Shown piece by piece: positions 25,222 to 33,297 of a stretch of DNA of 64,000 nucleotides. Under the pieces are notes generated by a model. That model did no database searches, was not told where the DNA came from, and worked only from the letters and a program-made list of their open reading frames with translations. This DNA comes from Micrococcus sp. (lineage in GTDB: Bacteria > Actinomycetota > Actinomycetes > Actinomycetales > Micrococcaceae): positions 1 through 64,000 of the forward strand of contig JASBVO010000028.1 in assembly GCA_029961105.1 (NCBI GenBank), given 5' to 3'. The translations under genes and the position numbers were made by a program. Within the stretch, counting starts at the first letter, position 1. Every line of letters starts with the position of its first letter.

Positions 25222-25950
25222 ATGACCTCCACGCGCGGACGACGCCCTGCCAGCCCAGCCCGGCCCACCCGCCAGACCCTGGACCTGGAGGTGGACGGCA
25301 CCCCGGTGCGCCTTGTGCGCTCGGCCCGGCGCACCAGGACCATCTCGGCCTCCTGGCGGGACGGGCGGCTGCAGGTGTCCGTGCCCATGGGCCTGGGTGA
25401 CGAGGAGGAACACGAATGGGCGCGAAAGATGATCCGCAAGGTCGCCGCGCGTCAGCCGGAGGGACCCACGTCGGACGTCGAGTTGCTGGCCCGCGCCCGG
25501 GCCTTGGCCCGGCGCTACCTGGACGGCCGGGTGGATCCGCGGGAGGTTGTCTGGTCCACCCGTCAGCAGCGGCGCTGGGGATCGTGCACGCCCAGCACCG
25601 GCCGGATCCGGCTGTCCTCAGAACTGGCGGACATGCCCGGCTGGGTCCTGGACGGGGTGATCGTCCATGAGCTGGCGCACCTGGAGCACGCCAATCACAC
25701 GGCGGCGTTCCATGCCCTGGCGGACCGGTACCCGCGGCAACGGGAGGCCATGGCGTTCCTCGCAGGCGTCAGCTTCGCCACCGGACGCGGCCTGTCCGGG
25801 GCGGACGGAGAGCCGGACAGCCCGGAAGAGGATCCAGCCGAGGAGCCGGTGGCCCGGCCGGCCGGGTCACCGGATGGAGTTGGGGACGGCCGGGGTCAGT
25901 CCTTCTCGGGCCGGTCGCCGCCGCGGTCCTTGCCGGCTTCGCCGTCGTAG
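25222..25950 (+). CDS. YgjP-like (DUF45 / M48-type) zinc metallopeptidase
   Basis: The 242-residue protein belongs to the YgjP/SprT-like group. The first 90 residues form the family's beta-rich part (VRLVRSARRTRTISASWRDG). RRWGSCTPSTGRIRLSSEL precedes the helix, and VIVHELAHLEHANHTAAFH carries the HExxH zinc site with a third histidine. The last 55 residues are acidic and unconserved. Members are predicted cytoplasmic zinc peptidases; the target is unknown. ATG 25222 is chosen; no strong ribosome site is visible. The 3' end overlaps the convergent DUF2342 gene by 55 bases. Confidence 0.82.
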   Translation: MTSTRGRRPASPARPTRQTLDLEVDGTPVRLVRSARRTRTISASWRDGRLQVSVPMGLGDEEEHEWARKMIRKVAARQPEGPTSDVELLARARALARRYLDGRVDPREVVWSTRQQRRWGSCTPSTGRIRLSSELADMPGWVLDGVIVHELAHLEHANHTAAFHALADRYPRQREAMAFLAGVSFATGRGLSGADGEPDSPEEDPAEEPVARPAGSPDGVGDGRGQSFSGRSPPRSLPASPS

Positions 25951-27344
25951 CCGCCCTCGAGCAGCTTGCGCAGGTCGTCGTCCAAGCCGGCGGCCTCCTG
26001 TTCGCGCTTCTGGCGCCGGGCGACGTAACCGGCCGGGTCGTCGAGGTCCTCGGCGGTGGGCTGCAGTTCCGGGTGACGCCAGATGTCGTCGCGGTACTCC
26101 CGGCCCTTCTCTGCTCCGATGGTCTCCCACAGGGTGGCCGCCTCGCGCAGCCGGCGCGGGCGCAGGTCCAGCCCGACCAACGCCCCGAAGGCGTGTTCGG
26201 CGGGCCCACCGGTGGCCCGGCGGCGGTTGATCGTCTCCCGCAGGGCGTTCGCCGCGTCCAACGGCGCGGCCGCCTCGGTGACCACCACGTCCACCCAGCC
26301 CTCGATGAGCGCGAGGGTCGTCTCCAGCCGGTCCAGGGCCGCCTTCTGTGGGCCCGTGGGCTCAGGGATGAAGGACATCCCGGTGAAGGCCTCCTGCATG
26401 GACTCCGGGTCCGTCGGGTCGATGGCCCGGGCGGCCTCCTCGATCCTGGACATGTCGATGTGGACCCCGGCGGCGTACTGCTCGATGGCCGCGTACAGGT
26501 CCCGTTCCAGCCACGGGGAGTGCACGAAGAGCCGCATCCGGGCGACCTCACGCAGGGCCAGGTAGATCCGGATCTGGTCATCAGGGACCTGCAGGCCGTC
26601 GCCGAACTCCTCGATGTTCACCGGGACCATCGTCAGCTGGTGGCCCGCCACGGGGAAGCCGGAGTCCGTGCCGGAGAGCACCTCCTGGGCCAGGGCGCCG
26701 ACCGCATGGCCGAGCTGCAGGCCGAACATGGTGCCGCCGAGGTTCTTGAGCATCGGCTGCAGGCCACCGAGCATGCCCTTCATCTCCTCCGGCACCTGGC
26801 CGGGGAGCTGGTCGTTCATGGCCCGCGTCATCGCCTCGGACATGGACACGGCGACCGGCTCGGTCAGCCGGCGCCAGGTGTCCATGGAGGCCTCCACCCA
26901 CTCGGCGCGCGACCAGGCCTTGCCCAGCAGGCCGGTCGACTCGATCTCGGTGGTGCCGTCCAGCCAGAGCTCGGCCAGGCGCAACGCCTCGTCGATCTCA
27001 CGCCGGGCGAAGGTGCCCACGGTGGGGTCCTGACCGGCTGCGGCCTGCCGGGCCGACTGGCGGGCCAGGGTCCAGTTCACCGGCCCGTCCTCCGGGGAGG
27101 ACTGCATCATGGCCTGGAACTGCTGCATCATCTGCTGCATCATCGCCGGGTCCAGCTGCGAGGGGTCGAACGGCAGCCCGCCGGGCATCCCGCCCGGGCC
27201 GGAACCGGGCGCGCCGCCCATCCCGCCGAGGGCACGGCGCAGCTCCTCGGGGTCCGGGCCCTCGCCGCCGAACATCCGGCGGAGCATCTCGGACAGCGGG
27301 TCTTCTCCGTCGGCGGAACCAGAACCGTTCGGGGGATTCGTCAT
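25896..27344 (-). CDS. DUF2342 / TIGR03624 zincin-like protein
   Basis: This 482-residue protein matches the actinobacterial DUF2342 family of zincin-like putative metalloproteases. The N-terminal 90 residues are Gly/Met/Gln-rich (MMQQMMQQFQAMMQSS). The core has NLGGTMFGLQLGHAVGALAQ and PVNIEEFGDGLQVP, typical of the family, and LALIEGWVDVVVTEA at the position of the active-site helix. The usual HExxH is not present in canonical form; the Glu in IEGW is the nearest match. Catalytic activity is therefore uncertain. ATG 27344 is favoured over GTG 27350 because a TACTCT hexamer ends seven bases before it. It is divergent from the PDZ-Lon protease, a frequent pairing in actinobacteria. Confidence 0.8.
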   Translation of the reverse strand: MTNPPNGSGSADGEDPLSEMLRRMFGGEGPDPEELRRALGGMGGAPGSGPGGMPGGLPFDPSQLDPAMMQQMMQQFQAMMQSSPEDGPVNWTLARQSARQAAAGQDPTVGTFARREIDEALRLAELWLDGTTEIESTGLLGKAWSRAEWVEASMDTWRRLTEPVAVSMSEAMTRAMNDQLPGQVPEEMKGMLGGLQPMLKNLGGTMFGLQLGHAVGALAQEVLSGTDSGFPVAGHQLTMVPVNIEEFGDGLQVPDDQIRIYLALREVARMRLFVHSPWLERDLYAAIEQYAAGVHIDMSRIEEAARAIDPTDPESMQEAFTGMSFIPEPTGPQKAALDRLETTLALIEGWVDVVVTEAAAPLDAANALRETINRRRATGGPAEHAFGALVGLDLRPRRLREAATLWETIGAEKGREYRDDIWRHPELQPTAEDLDDPAGYVARRQKREQEAAGLDDDLRKLLEGGYDGEAGKDRGGDRPEKD

Positions 27345-27351
27345 GGCCACC

Positions 27352-27357
27352 AGAGTA
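27352..27357 (-). promoter_or_regulatory. Predicted -10 hexamer of a leaderless DUF2342 gene transcript
   Basis: TACTCT on the minus strand ends seven bases before ATG 27344. Confidence 0.4.
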
Positions 27358-27431
27358 TCCGCGGGACAGGCCCCTGTCCGCAGCGGACGCTCCGGTTCAC
27401 TGTGGGCGCACAGGGGACGTCCTGCACCCCC

Positions 27432-27475
27432 TAGAATGGAGTGCAGACCAGAGCCTCCCGCCTCACTGCGGGAGG
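27432..27475 (+). promoter_or_regulatory. Promoter and leader hairpin of the PDZ-Lon gene
   Basis: TAGAAT at 27432-27437 is a good -10 match. About 16 bases after it a hairpin starts: CCTCCCGC (27454-27461) pairs with GCGGGAGG (27468-27475) across a 6-nt loop. The hairpin lies in the predicted leader, 70 bases before the coding start, and its 3' arm contains a GGAGG that would be masked. No -35 is obvious. Confidence 0.35.
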
Positions 27476-27544
27476 AACGCCCCTGCCACCCGGACGGTGG
27501 ACTCCGTCGTCCGGTGCAGTATCCGTGAAGACAGGTGCCCTGAC

Positions 27545-28681
27545 GTGCGAGAGACCGGACACCCGCCGACGACGCCGTCGGCCGCGCCCGGCCCCGGCGT
27601 CCCGGTCTCCCTCGCCCCGGCCGCGCGACGCACCCGGGCCACGCGCCGCCGTCGCCGGCTGACCGCCGTCTCCGGGGCCGTGGCCGGAATCCTCACGCTC
27701 ACGGCCGTGGCACTGCCCACCCCCTACATCGTCGAGTCGCCCGGACCCACGTTCAACACCATCGGCGAGCACGACGGCGCTCCGGTGATCACCGTGGACG
27801 GCGCCCGGACCTATCCCACCGAGGGGAGCCTGGACCTGACCACCGTCTACGTGTCCGGGCCGCCGACGGGATGGACCACGTTCCTGGACGTGCTGGGCAG
27901 CTGGGCGGACCCCACGCAGACCCTCATCCCCAGTGAACTCGTCTACCCCTCCGGCACCACGTCCGAGGAGGTGACCGAGGAGAATGACCAGGCGATGGCC
28001 ACCTCGCAGAACTGGGCCGTGGCCGCCGCGCTGGAGAACCTCGGGATCGACTACCGGCAGCAGCTGTTCGTGGCCGACTTCGCCCCCGAGTCCCAGGCGA
28101 CCGGGGTGCTGCGGGCCGGGGACCAGCTCGTCTCCGCCGGCGGCGTGGAGGTGACCGGGCTCGAGGGCCTCAAGGACCGGCTCAACGACTCCGGCGGGGA
28201 GCCGGTCGACCTGGGCATCATCCGGGACGGGACCGCCAGCACCGTGCAGGTCCCGGTGTACCCGGGGCCCGACGGCAGCTGGCTGCTGGGCGTCTACCTC
28301 GACTCGGACTTCGAGTTCCCCGTGGACGTGACGATCGCCCTGGAGGACGTCGGCGGCCCGAGCGCCGGGATGATGTTCGCCCTGGGCATCATCGACGAGA
28401 TGACCCCGGGAGCGATGACCGGAGGCAGGCACATCGCCGGCACCGGGACCATCGACCCCGACGGGACCGTGGGGGAGATCGGCGGGATCGTGCAGAAGGT
28501 GGCCGGGGCCCGTGACGCCGGCGCCGAGCACTTCCTGGCCCCGGCCGGCAACTGCGAGGTCCTGGCGGGACGGGTCCCGGAGGGCATCGACGTCTACGCG
28601 GTCGGCACGCTCGACGAGGCGCGTTCCGCCGTCGAGGCCCTGGGCACGGGACGGACGCCACGGGCGCCGTCCTGTGGTTGA
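27545..28681 (+). CDS. PDZ-Lon (S16) membrane-anchored protease, YlbL-like
   Basis: The chain has a basic cytoplasmic N-terminus, one membrane segment (AVSGAVAGILTLTAVALPTP), then an extracytoplasmic part with a PDZ domain (about 170-245, GVLRAGDQLVSAGGVEVTG) and a Lon-type proteolytic domain. The catalytic dyad is visible: Ser273 in GGPSAGMMFAL and Lys318 in GEIGGIVQKV. The architecture matches B. subtilis YlbL. Substrates are unknown; the family acts on envelope proteins. GTG 27545 is the chosen start; GTG 27497 is possible and neither has a strong ribosome site. A UPF0182 gene follows after 85 bases. Confidence 0.88.
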   Translation: MRETGHPPTTPSAAPGPGVPVSLAPAARRTRATRRRRRLTAVSGAVAGILTLTAVALPTPYIVESPGPTFNTIGEHDGAPVITVDGARTYPTEGSLDLTTVYVSGPPTGWTTFLDVLGSWADPTQTLIPSELVYPSGTTSEEVTEENDQAMATSQNWAVAAALENLGIDYRQQLFVADFAPESQATGVLRAGDQLVSAGGVEVTGLEGLKDRLNDSGGEPVDLGIIRDGTASTVQVPVYPGPDGSWLLGVYLDSDFEFPVDVTIALEDVGGPSAGMMFALGIIDEMTPGAMTGGRHIAGTGTIDPDGTVGEIGGIVQKVAGARDAGAEHFLAPAGNCEVLAGRVPEGIDVYAVGTLDEARSAVEALGTGRTPRAPSCG

Positions 28682-28766
28682 GGCCTGGAGGGGACCGGGA
28701 CGCGGGGCAGAGGCATTGATGAATCGGACACGAAGGGCGCCGGACGGCGCAGAGGGGTAAGGGCAC

Positions 28767-31700
28767 GTGAGTTTCGGACAAGGGTTTGGCGGTCTCTTCG
28801 GGGGACCTGACGATGGGCGCGGCGGCGACCGCGGCTCCGGTGGCCCAGGCGGTACCGGAGGGCTGTTCGGCGGCGGTCCGGGGGGCCCCGGCCGGCCCGG
28901 TGAGCCCGGCCGCGGCGGCGACGGCGGCTCATCCCGTCCCGGCGGGCGGCCGGCCGGCCCGCGGCGTCCCTCGGCGCTGGTGCTCACGATCGTGGTGGTC
29001 GCCGCGCTCGTGGTGCTGTTCATGTTCTTCGCCGGCATCTACGCGGACGTCCTCTGGTACAACCAGATCGGCTACTCCGAGGTCTTCTGGACGGAGATCT
29101 GGACGCGTGCGGCGCTGTTCCTGATCGGCGGTGCCGTCATGGGCGCCGCCGTCTGGCTGTCCATGTGGCGGGCCTGGCGCAAGCGGCCGCGCACCCTGCA
29201 GGGCCAGGCCCGGGACAGCCTGGCCCAGTACCAGAAGCAGCTGGAGCCGATGCGCCGCCTGGTCTTCATCGGCATCCCCGTGGTGATCGGCTTCTTCGCC
29301 GGCTCCGCCGCGATGAACGCCTGGCAGGACGTGCTGCTGTTCTTCAACCAGGAGCCCTACGGTGAGGTCGATCCCCAGTTCGGGATGGACTACACCTTCT
29401 ACATGGCCACGCTGCCGTTCCTCGGCCTGGTGGTCGGCTACCTGATCTCGGTGGTGCTGATCGCCGGCATCGCCGGGCTGCTCGTGCACTACCTCTACGG
29501 CAGCATCCGGGTGAAGGAACAGGGCGGGATCGCCATCGCGCGCCCGGCCCGGGTCCACATCGCCGTGTTCGCGGCCCTGTTCCTGCTGTTGCAGGGGGCG
29601 AACTACTGGCTGAACCGCTACCGGACGCTGCAGTCCCAGGACGGCAACTGGGCCGGTGCCCTGTACACGGACGTCCACGCCGTGATCCCGACCTCCATGA
29701 TCCTGGCCATCGCCGCCGTGCTGGTGGCCATCCTGTTCGTGGTCACGGCCGTCACGGGCCGGTGGCGGATCTCCCTGGTCGGCACGGCGGTGCTGGTGGT
29801 CGCGGCCATCGTGGCCGGGGCGGCCTACCCGTTCCTGATCCAGGAGTACCAGGTCAAGCCCTCCGAGGAGACCCTGGAGCAGGACTACATCGCCCGGAAC
29901 ATCGAGCACACGCGTGAGGCCTACGGCCTGTCGGAGGTGGAGTCCACGCAGTACGCGGGGGCCACCGACGCGGAGCCGGGAAGCCTCAAGGGCGAGGCGG
30001 AGAACACGGAGAACATCCGTCTGATGGACCCGAACCTGCTCTCCCGCACGTTCGGCCAGCTGCAGCAGTTCCGGCCGTACTACTACTTCCCGGACACCCT
30101 CCACGTGGACCGCTACGAGGTCGAGGGCGAGAAGCAGGACACCATCATCTCGGTGCGTGACGTCAACGTGGACCCCACCTCCTCCTGGGTGAACCAGCAC
30201 ATCATCTACACCCACGGCTACGGCGTGGTCGCCGCGGACGCCTCGGAGGTCGCCGCCGGTGGGCGTCCGTCCTTCCTGCTCTCGGGCATCCCCACGAGCG
30301 GCGAGCTGGGCAATGACAAGACCTACGAACCCCGCATCTACTTCGGCACCAACTCGCCGAGCTACTCGATCGTCGGCGCCCCCGAGGGGGCGCCGGAGCG
30401 TGAGCGTGACCGGCCGCAGGACGCCAGCAGCGAACAGGACACCAGCTACACCTTCACCGGTGACGGCGGCCCGTCCGTGGGCAGCTTCTTCAACCAGCTG
30501 ATCTACGCCATCAAGTTCGGCTCCACGGAGATCCTGCTCTCCTCGGACGTCAACTCCGAGTCGCAGATCCTCTACGACCGCGACCCGGTCGAGCGGATCG
30601 AGAAGGTCGCCCCGTACCTGACCGTCGACTCCAACGCCTACCCGGCGATCGTGGACGGGCGCGTGCAGTGGATCGTCGAGGGCTACACGACCTCGGACGC
30701 CTTCCCGTACTCCACGGCCCAGCAGCTGGACTCGGCGACCCGGGACGCCCTCAACACGGATGCCGGGACCAACCTCACCGGGCGGGTCAACTACATCCGC
30801 AACTCGGTGAAGGCCACGGTGGACGCCTACGACGGCTCCGTCACACTGTACGCCTGGGACGAGGAGGACCCGCTGCTGAAGGCCTGGCAGAAGGTCTACC
30901 CGACCTCCCTGAAGCCGTACTCGGAGATGAGCGCCAACCTCATGGACCACGTCCGGTACCCGGAGGACATGTTCAAGGTCCAGCGCGAGCTGCTCGGCCG
31001 GTACCACGTGACGAACCCGGTCGACTTCTACCAGAACAACGACGCCTGGTCCGTCCCGGCCGATCCGACCCAGGACGACCCGACGGTCAAGCAGCCGCCG
31101 TACTACATGTCCCTGCGGATGCCGGGCAAGGAGGAGCCGGCGTTCTCGCTGACCAGCCCGTTCATCCCGCAGATCACCCAGGGCGCCCAGCAGCGCAACG
31201 TGCTGTACGGATTCCTGTCCGCCAACGGTGATGCGGGCACCGGCAAGGACGGCGAGAAGGCCGAGGGCTACGGACACCTGCAACTGCTCGAGCTGCCGCG
31301 GCAGACGGCCATCCCGGGACCGGGCCAGGCCCAGGCGAACTTCGACTCCAACGCCCAGGTCTCGCAGGAACTGAACCTGCTGCGCCAGGGTGCCTCCGAG
31401 GTCATCAACGGCAACCTGATCACGCTGCCGGTGGCCGAGGGCATCCTGTACGTCCAGCCGGTCTACATCCAGTCGACCGGTCCGACCTCCTATCCCACGC
31501 TGCGCAAGGTCCTGGTGGCCTTCGGTGAGGAGGTGGGCTTCGCCAACACCCTGGAGGAGGCCCTGGACCAGGTGTTCGGGGGTGACTCCGGGGCCTCCAC
31601 CGCCGACGGCGCGAACCCGGAGGAGCCGGGCTCGCAGCCGCGGGTCCCGGAGAACCAGAGCGAGCAGGAGAAGCTCAGCCAGGCCCTGACGGACGCCAAC

Positions 31701-31919
31701 GAGGCCATCCAGGCCTCCGAGGAGGCGCTGGCCGCAGGTGACTGGGCGGCCTACGGTGAGGCCCAGGAGCGCCTCAACGACGCCCTGACCCGGGCTACCG
31801 AGGCCGACGACGCGATCCGGGGTGCCGCCCCGGACAACGCCGGGGGCGGCCAGGAGCCCGCCGACGGCGCCGGGCAGCCCACGGACGGCGCCACGGAGGG
31901 CGCCGGTACCGAGGGCTGA
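28767..31919 (+). CDS. UPF0182 family large membrane protein
   Basis: The 1050-residue protein belongs to UPF0182, a conserved actinobacterial membrane family of unknown function. It begins with a Gly/Arg/Pro-rich cytoplasmic stretch of about 70 residues, then has about seven hydrophobic segments up to residue 360 (first: LVLTIVVVAALVVLFMFFAG). The remaining 690 residues are a large extracytoplasmic part (for example NYIRNSVKATVDAYDGSVTL and LLGRYHVTNPVDFYQNNDAW). The last 100 residues are Glu/Ala-rich with coiled-coil character. GTG 28767 follows GGGGTAAGGG. A strong hairpin follows the stop. Confidence 0.9.
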   Translation: MSFGQGFGGLFGGPDDGRGGDRGSGGPGGTGGLFGGGPGGPGRPGEPGRGGDGGSSRPGGRPAGPRRPSALVLTIVVVAALVVLFMFFAGIYADVLWYNQIGYSEVFWTEIWTRAALFLIGGAVMGAAVWLSMWRAWRKRPRTLQGQARDSLAQYQKQLEPMRRLVFIGIPVVIGFFAGSAAMNAWQDVLLFFNQEPYGEVDPQFGMDYTFYMATLPFLGLVVGYLISVVLIAGIAGLLVHYLYGSIRVKEQGGIAIARPARVHIAVFAALFLLLQGANYWLNRYRTLQSQDGNWAGALYTDVHAVIPTSMILAIAAVLVAILFVVTAVTGRWRISLVGTAVLVVAAIVAGAAYPFLIQEYQVKPSEETLEQDYIARNIEHTREAYGLSEVESTQYAGATDAEPGSLKGEAENTENIRLMDPNLLSRTFGQLQQFRPYYYFPDTLHVDRYEVEGEKQDTIISVRDVNVDPTSSWVNQHIIYTHGYGVVAADASEVAAGGRPSFLLSGIPTSGELGNDKTYEPRIYFGTNSPSYSIVGAPEGAPERERDRPQDASSEQDTSYTFTGDGGPSVGSFFNQLIYAIKFGSTEILLSSDVNSESQILYDRDPVERIEKVAPYLTVDSNAYPAIVDGRVQWIVEGYTTSDAFPYSTAQQLDSATRDALNTDAGTNLTGRVNYIRNSVKATVDAYDGSVTLYAWDEEDPLLKAWQKVYPTSLKPYSEMSANLMDHVRYPEDMFKVQRELLGRYHVTNPVDFYQNNDAWSVPADPTQDDPTVKQPPYYMSLRMPGKEEPAFSLTSPFIPQITQGAQQRNVLYGFLSANGDAGTGKDGEKAEGYGHLQLLELPRQTAIPGPGQAQANFDSNAQVSQELNLLRQGASEVINGNLITLPVAEGILYVQPVYIQSTGPTSYPTLRKVLVAFGEEVGFANTLEEALDQVFGGDSGASTADGANPEEPGSQPRVPENQSEQEKLSQALTDANEAIQASEEALAAGDWAAYGEAQERLNDALTRATEADDAIRGAAPDNAGGGQEPADGAGQPTDGATEGAGTEG

Positions 31920-31947
31920 CCGCGGCCGCGGGAGTACCGTCTGGCTT

Positions 31948-31973
31948 CGGGGGGCAGGGGAACCTGCCCCCCG
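31948..31973 (+). terminator. Terminator after the UPF0182 gene
   Basis: An 11-bp perfect stem (31948-31958 with 31963-31973) with a GGAA tetraloop lies 29 bases after the stop. A second perfect 10-bp GC-only inverted repeat follows at 31981-31990 and 32001-32010. No T-run is present. Otherwise 31920-32107 holds no gene that I can see. Confidence 0.7.
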
Positions 31974-32107
31974 AGGTGTTCCCGGGGCCCGACGGCGGCC
32001 GGGCCCCGGGCCGGTGGGTGAGCGTCCGGCGTCGGGGGCGGTGAACGCCCGGTGCCGGCCGCATGGCAGCACGGTAGCCGCCCGGTGACGGGCAGGCAGA
32101 GGCCGAT

Positions 32108-32136
32108 TTGAGTTCCGGCGAAACGGCCGGTATAGT
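32108..32136 (+). promoter_or_regulatory. Promoter of tRNA-fMet
   Basis: TTGAGT (32108-32113) and TATAGT (32131-32136) are separated by exactly 17 bases, a near-consensus housekeeping promoter. The mature tRNA begins 12 bases after the -10. This is the strongest promoter match in the window. Confidence 0.85.
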
Positions 32137-32148
32137 CAATGAAGTCAA

Positions 32149-32225
32149 CGCGGGGTGGAGCAGTTCGGTAGCTCGCCGGGCTCATAACCCGGAGGTCGCA
32201 AGTTCAAATCTTGCCCCCGCAACCA
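32149..32225 (+). tRNA. Initiator tRNA-Met (CAT)
   Basis: The 77-nt gene folds as a cloverleaf. The anticodon CAT is at 32183-32185, flanked by the three G:C pairs (GGG...CCC) diagnostic of initiator tRNA. The acceptor stem begins with C and ends with A before CCA, giving the unpaired 1:72 position that marks formylation. The CCA end is encoded (32223-32225). Confidence 0.97.
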
Positions 32226-32227
32226 CG

Positions 32228-32268
32228 AAGGCCCCCTGGCCTGGGATTCATCCCGGCTGGGGGGCCTT
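32228..32268 (+). terminator. Terminator of tRNA-fMet
   Basis: AAGGCCCCC (32228-32236) pairs with GGGGGCCTT (32260-32268), and the loop contains a secondary small hairpin. It is followed by GCTCTTT. It lies two bases after the tRNA. Confidence 0.85.
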
Positions 32269-32335
32269 GCTCTTTCCCCGATCAGGAACTCCGTGGGGGA
32301 GGTGCTCGACCGCGGCATCACCATCAGGACGACCA

Positions 32336-32363
32336 CGGCCCGGCAGCGAATGCTGCCGGGCCG
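32336..32363. terminator. Hairpin terminator after pspA (minus strand)
   Basis: A perfect 12-bp stem (32336-32347 with 32352-32363) closes a GAAT loop. It lies 21 bases beyond the pspA stop on the minus strand and could also stop leftward or rightward read-through between the tRNA and pspA. Confidence 0.75.
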
Positions 32364-32384
32364 TCGTCTTCGCGGGGCCAGGAC

Positions 32385-33176
32385 TTAGTTCGTGGTGGAG
32401 CCCTGGGTGTAGTCCAGTTCGTTCTCACCGGTGTCGGCACCGTTGCCGGCAGTGATGGACTGCGGGGTACCGGCCTTCAACGCGGCCAGACGGGCCTCAA
32501 CCTCTGTCTGCTCGCCGAGGTCCTCCAGGGACTCGAACTGCGCGTCCAGCGAGGAGGCGGCCAGTTCGTTCTGGCCGCGGACCCGGGCCTCCTCGCGGCG
32601 GACCTTCTCCTCGAAGCGATTCACCTCGGAGGACGGATCCAGGATGTCGATCGACTTCACGGCGTCATGCACGGCGGACTGGGCCGCGGTGGACTTGGCA
32701 CGGGCAACCAGCTCGTCGCGCTTGGAGACCAGCTGGCGACGCTTGTCCTTCATCTTGTCCAAGCCGTCCTTGAGCTTGTCCACGATCTCGGACTGGGAGG
32801 AGATGGTCGGCTCGGCGGCCTTGGCAGACCTCTCGGCATCCATCTGACGCTCGATGGCGACCTTGGCCAGGTTGTCGAACTTGTCCGCGGAGGCGGTGTC
32901 ACCGGAGGAGCGGAACTGGTCCGCCTTGCTGGAGGCCGCGAGCGCCTTCTGGCCCCAGCTCTTGGCGGCGTCCAGGTCCTCGTTGTAGTCGTCCTGGATC
33001 ATGCGCAGGTTGCCGATGGTCTGCGCCACGGCGGCCTCCGCCTCGGAGATGCTGTTCGTGTAGTCGCGGACCATCTGGTCCAGCATCTTCTGCGGGTCCT
33101 CCGCCTTGTCCAGCATGGCGTTGATGTTGGCCTTGGCCAGGGTTGCGATACGGCCGAAAATGGACTGCTTAACCAC
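32385..33176 (-). CDS. pspA: PspA/IM30 family envelope-stress protein
   Basis: The 263-residue protein is almost entirely helical, as expected for PspA/IM30, which binds the inner face of the membrane under stress. The N-terminal amphipathic helix (VVKQSIFGRIATLAKANIN) and the family motif INAMLDKAEDPQKMLDQMVRD are clear, followed by long coiled-coil helices to about residue 220. The last 30 residues are flexible. GTG 33176 has GGAAGG seven bases upstream. It lies 121 bases downstream of the TPM gene on the same strand, so the two may be co-transcribed. Confidence 0.9.
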   Translation of the reverse strand: MVKQSIFGRIATLAKANINAMLDKAEDPQKMLDQMVRDYTNSISEAEAAVAQTIGNLRMIQDDYNEDLDAAKSWGQKALAASSKADQFRSSGDTASADKFDNLAKVAIERQMDAERSAKAAEPTISSQSEIVDKLKDGLDKMKDKRRQLVSKRDELVARAKSTAAQSAVHDAVKSIDILDPSSEVNRFEEKVRREEARVRGQNELAASSLDAQFESLEDLGEQTEVEARLAALKAGTPQSITAGNGADTGENELDYTQGSTTN

Positions 33177-33297
33177 GATGTCGCCTTCCGATCTGCATTG
33201 TGTGGAACCCCGGCGTCTCCGGTGCTCCCGCTCCCGTGCCCCGCTACCGGGCGCTGGGTCCCGGCGCCGCGCTGGTGCCGGAAATCTGTACCTTTTC

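Noticed and set aside
28929-32072. A 1047-residue open frame antisense to the UPF0182 gene
   Set aside because: It reads His/Asp/Gly/Val-rich low-complexity protein without domains and mirrors the codon pattern of the real gene. Long antisense frames are usual at this GC content.
32226-32384. Second tRNA or small RNA after tRNA-fMet
   Set aside because: The region contains two hairpins that are explained as terminators of the tRNA and of pspA; no cloverleaf can be formed.
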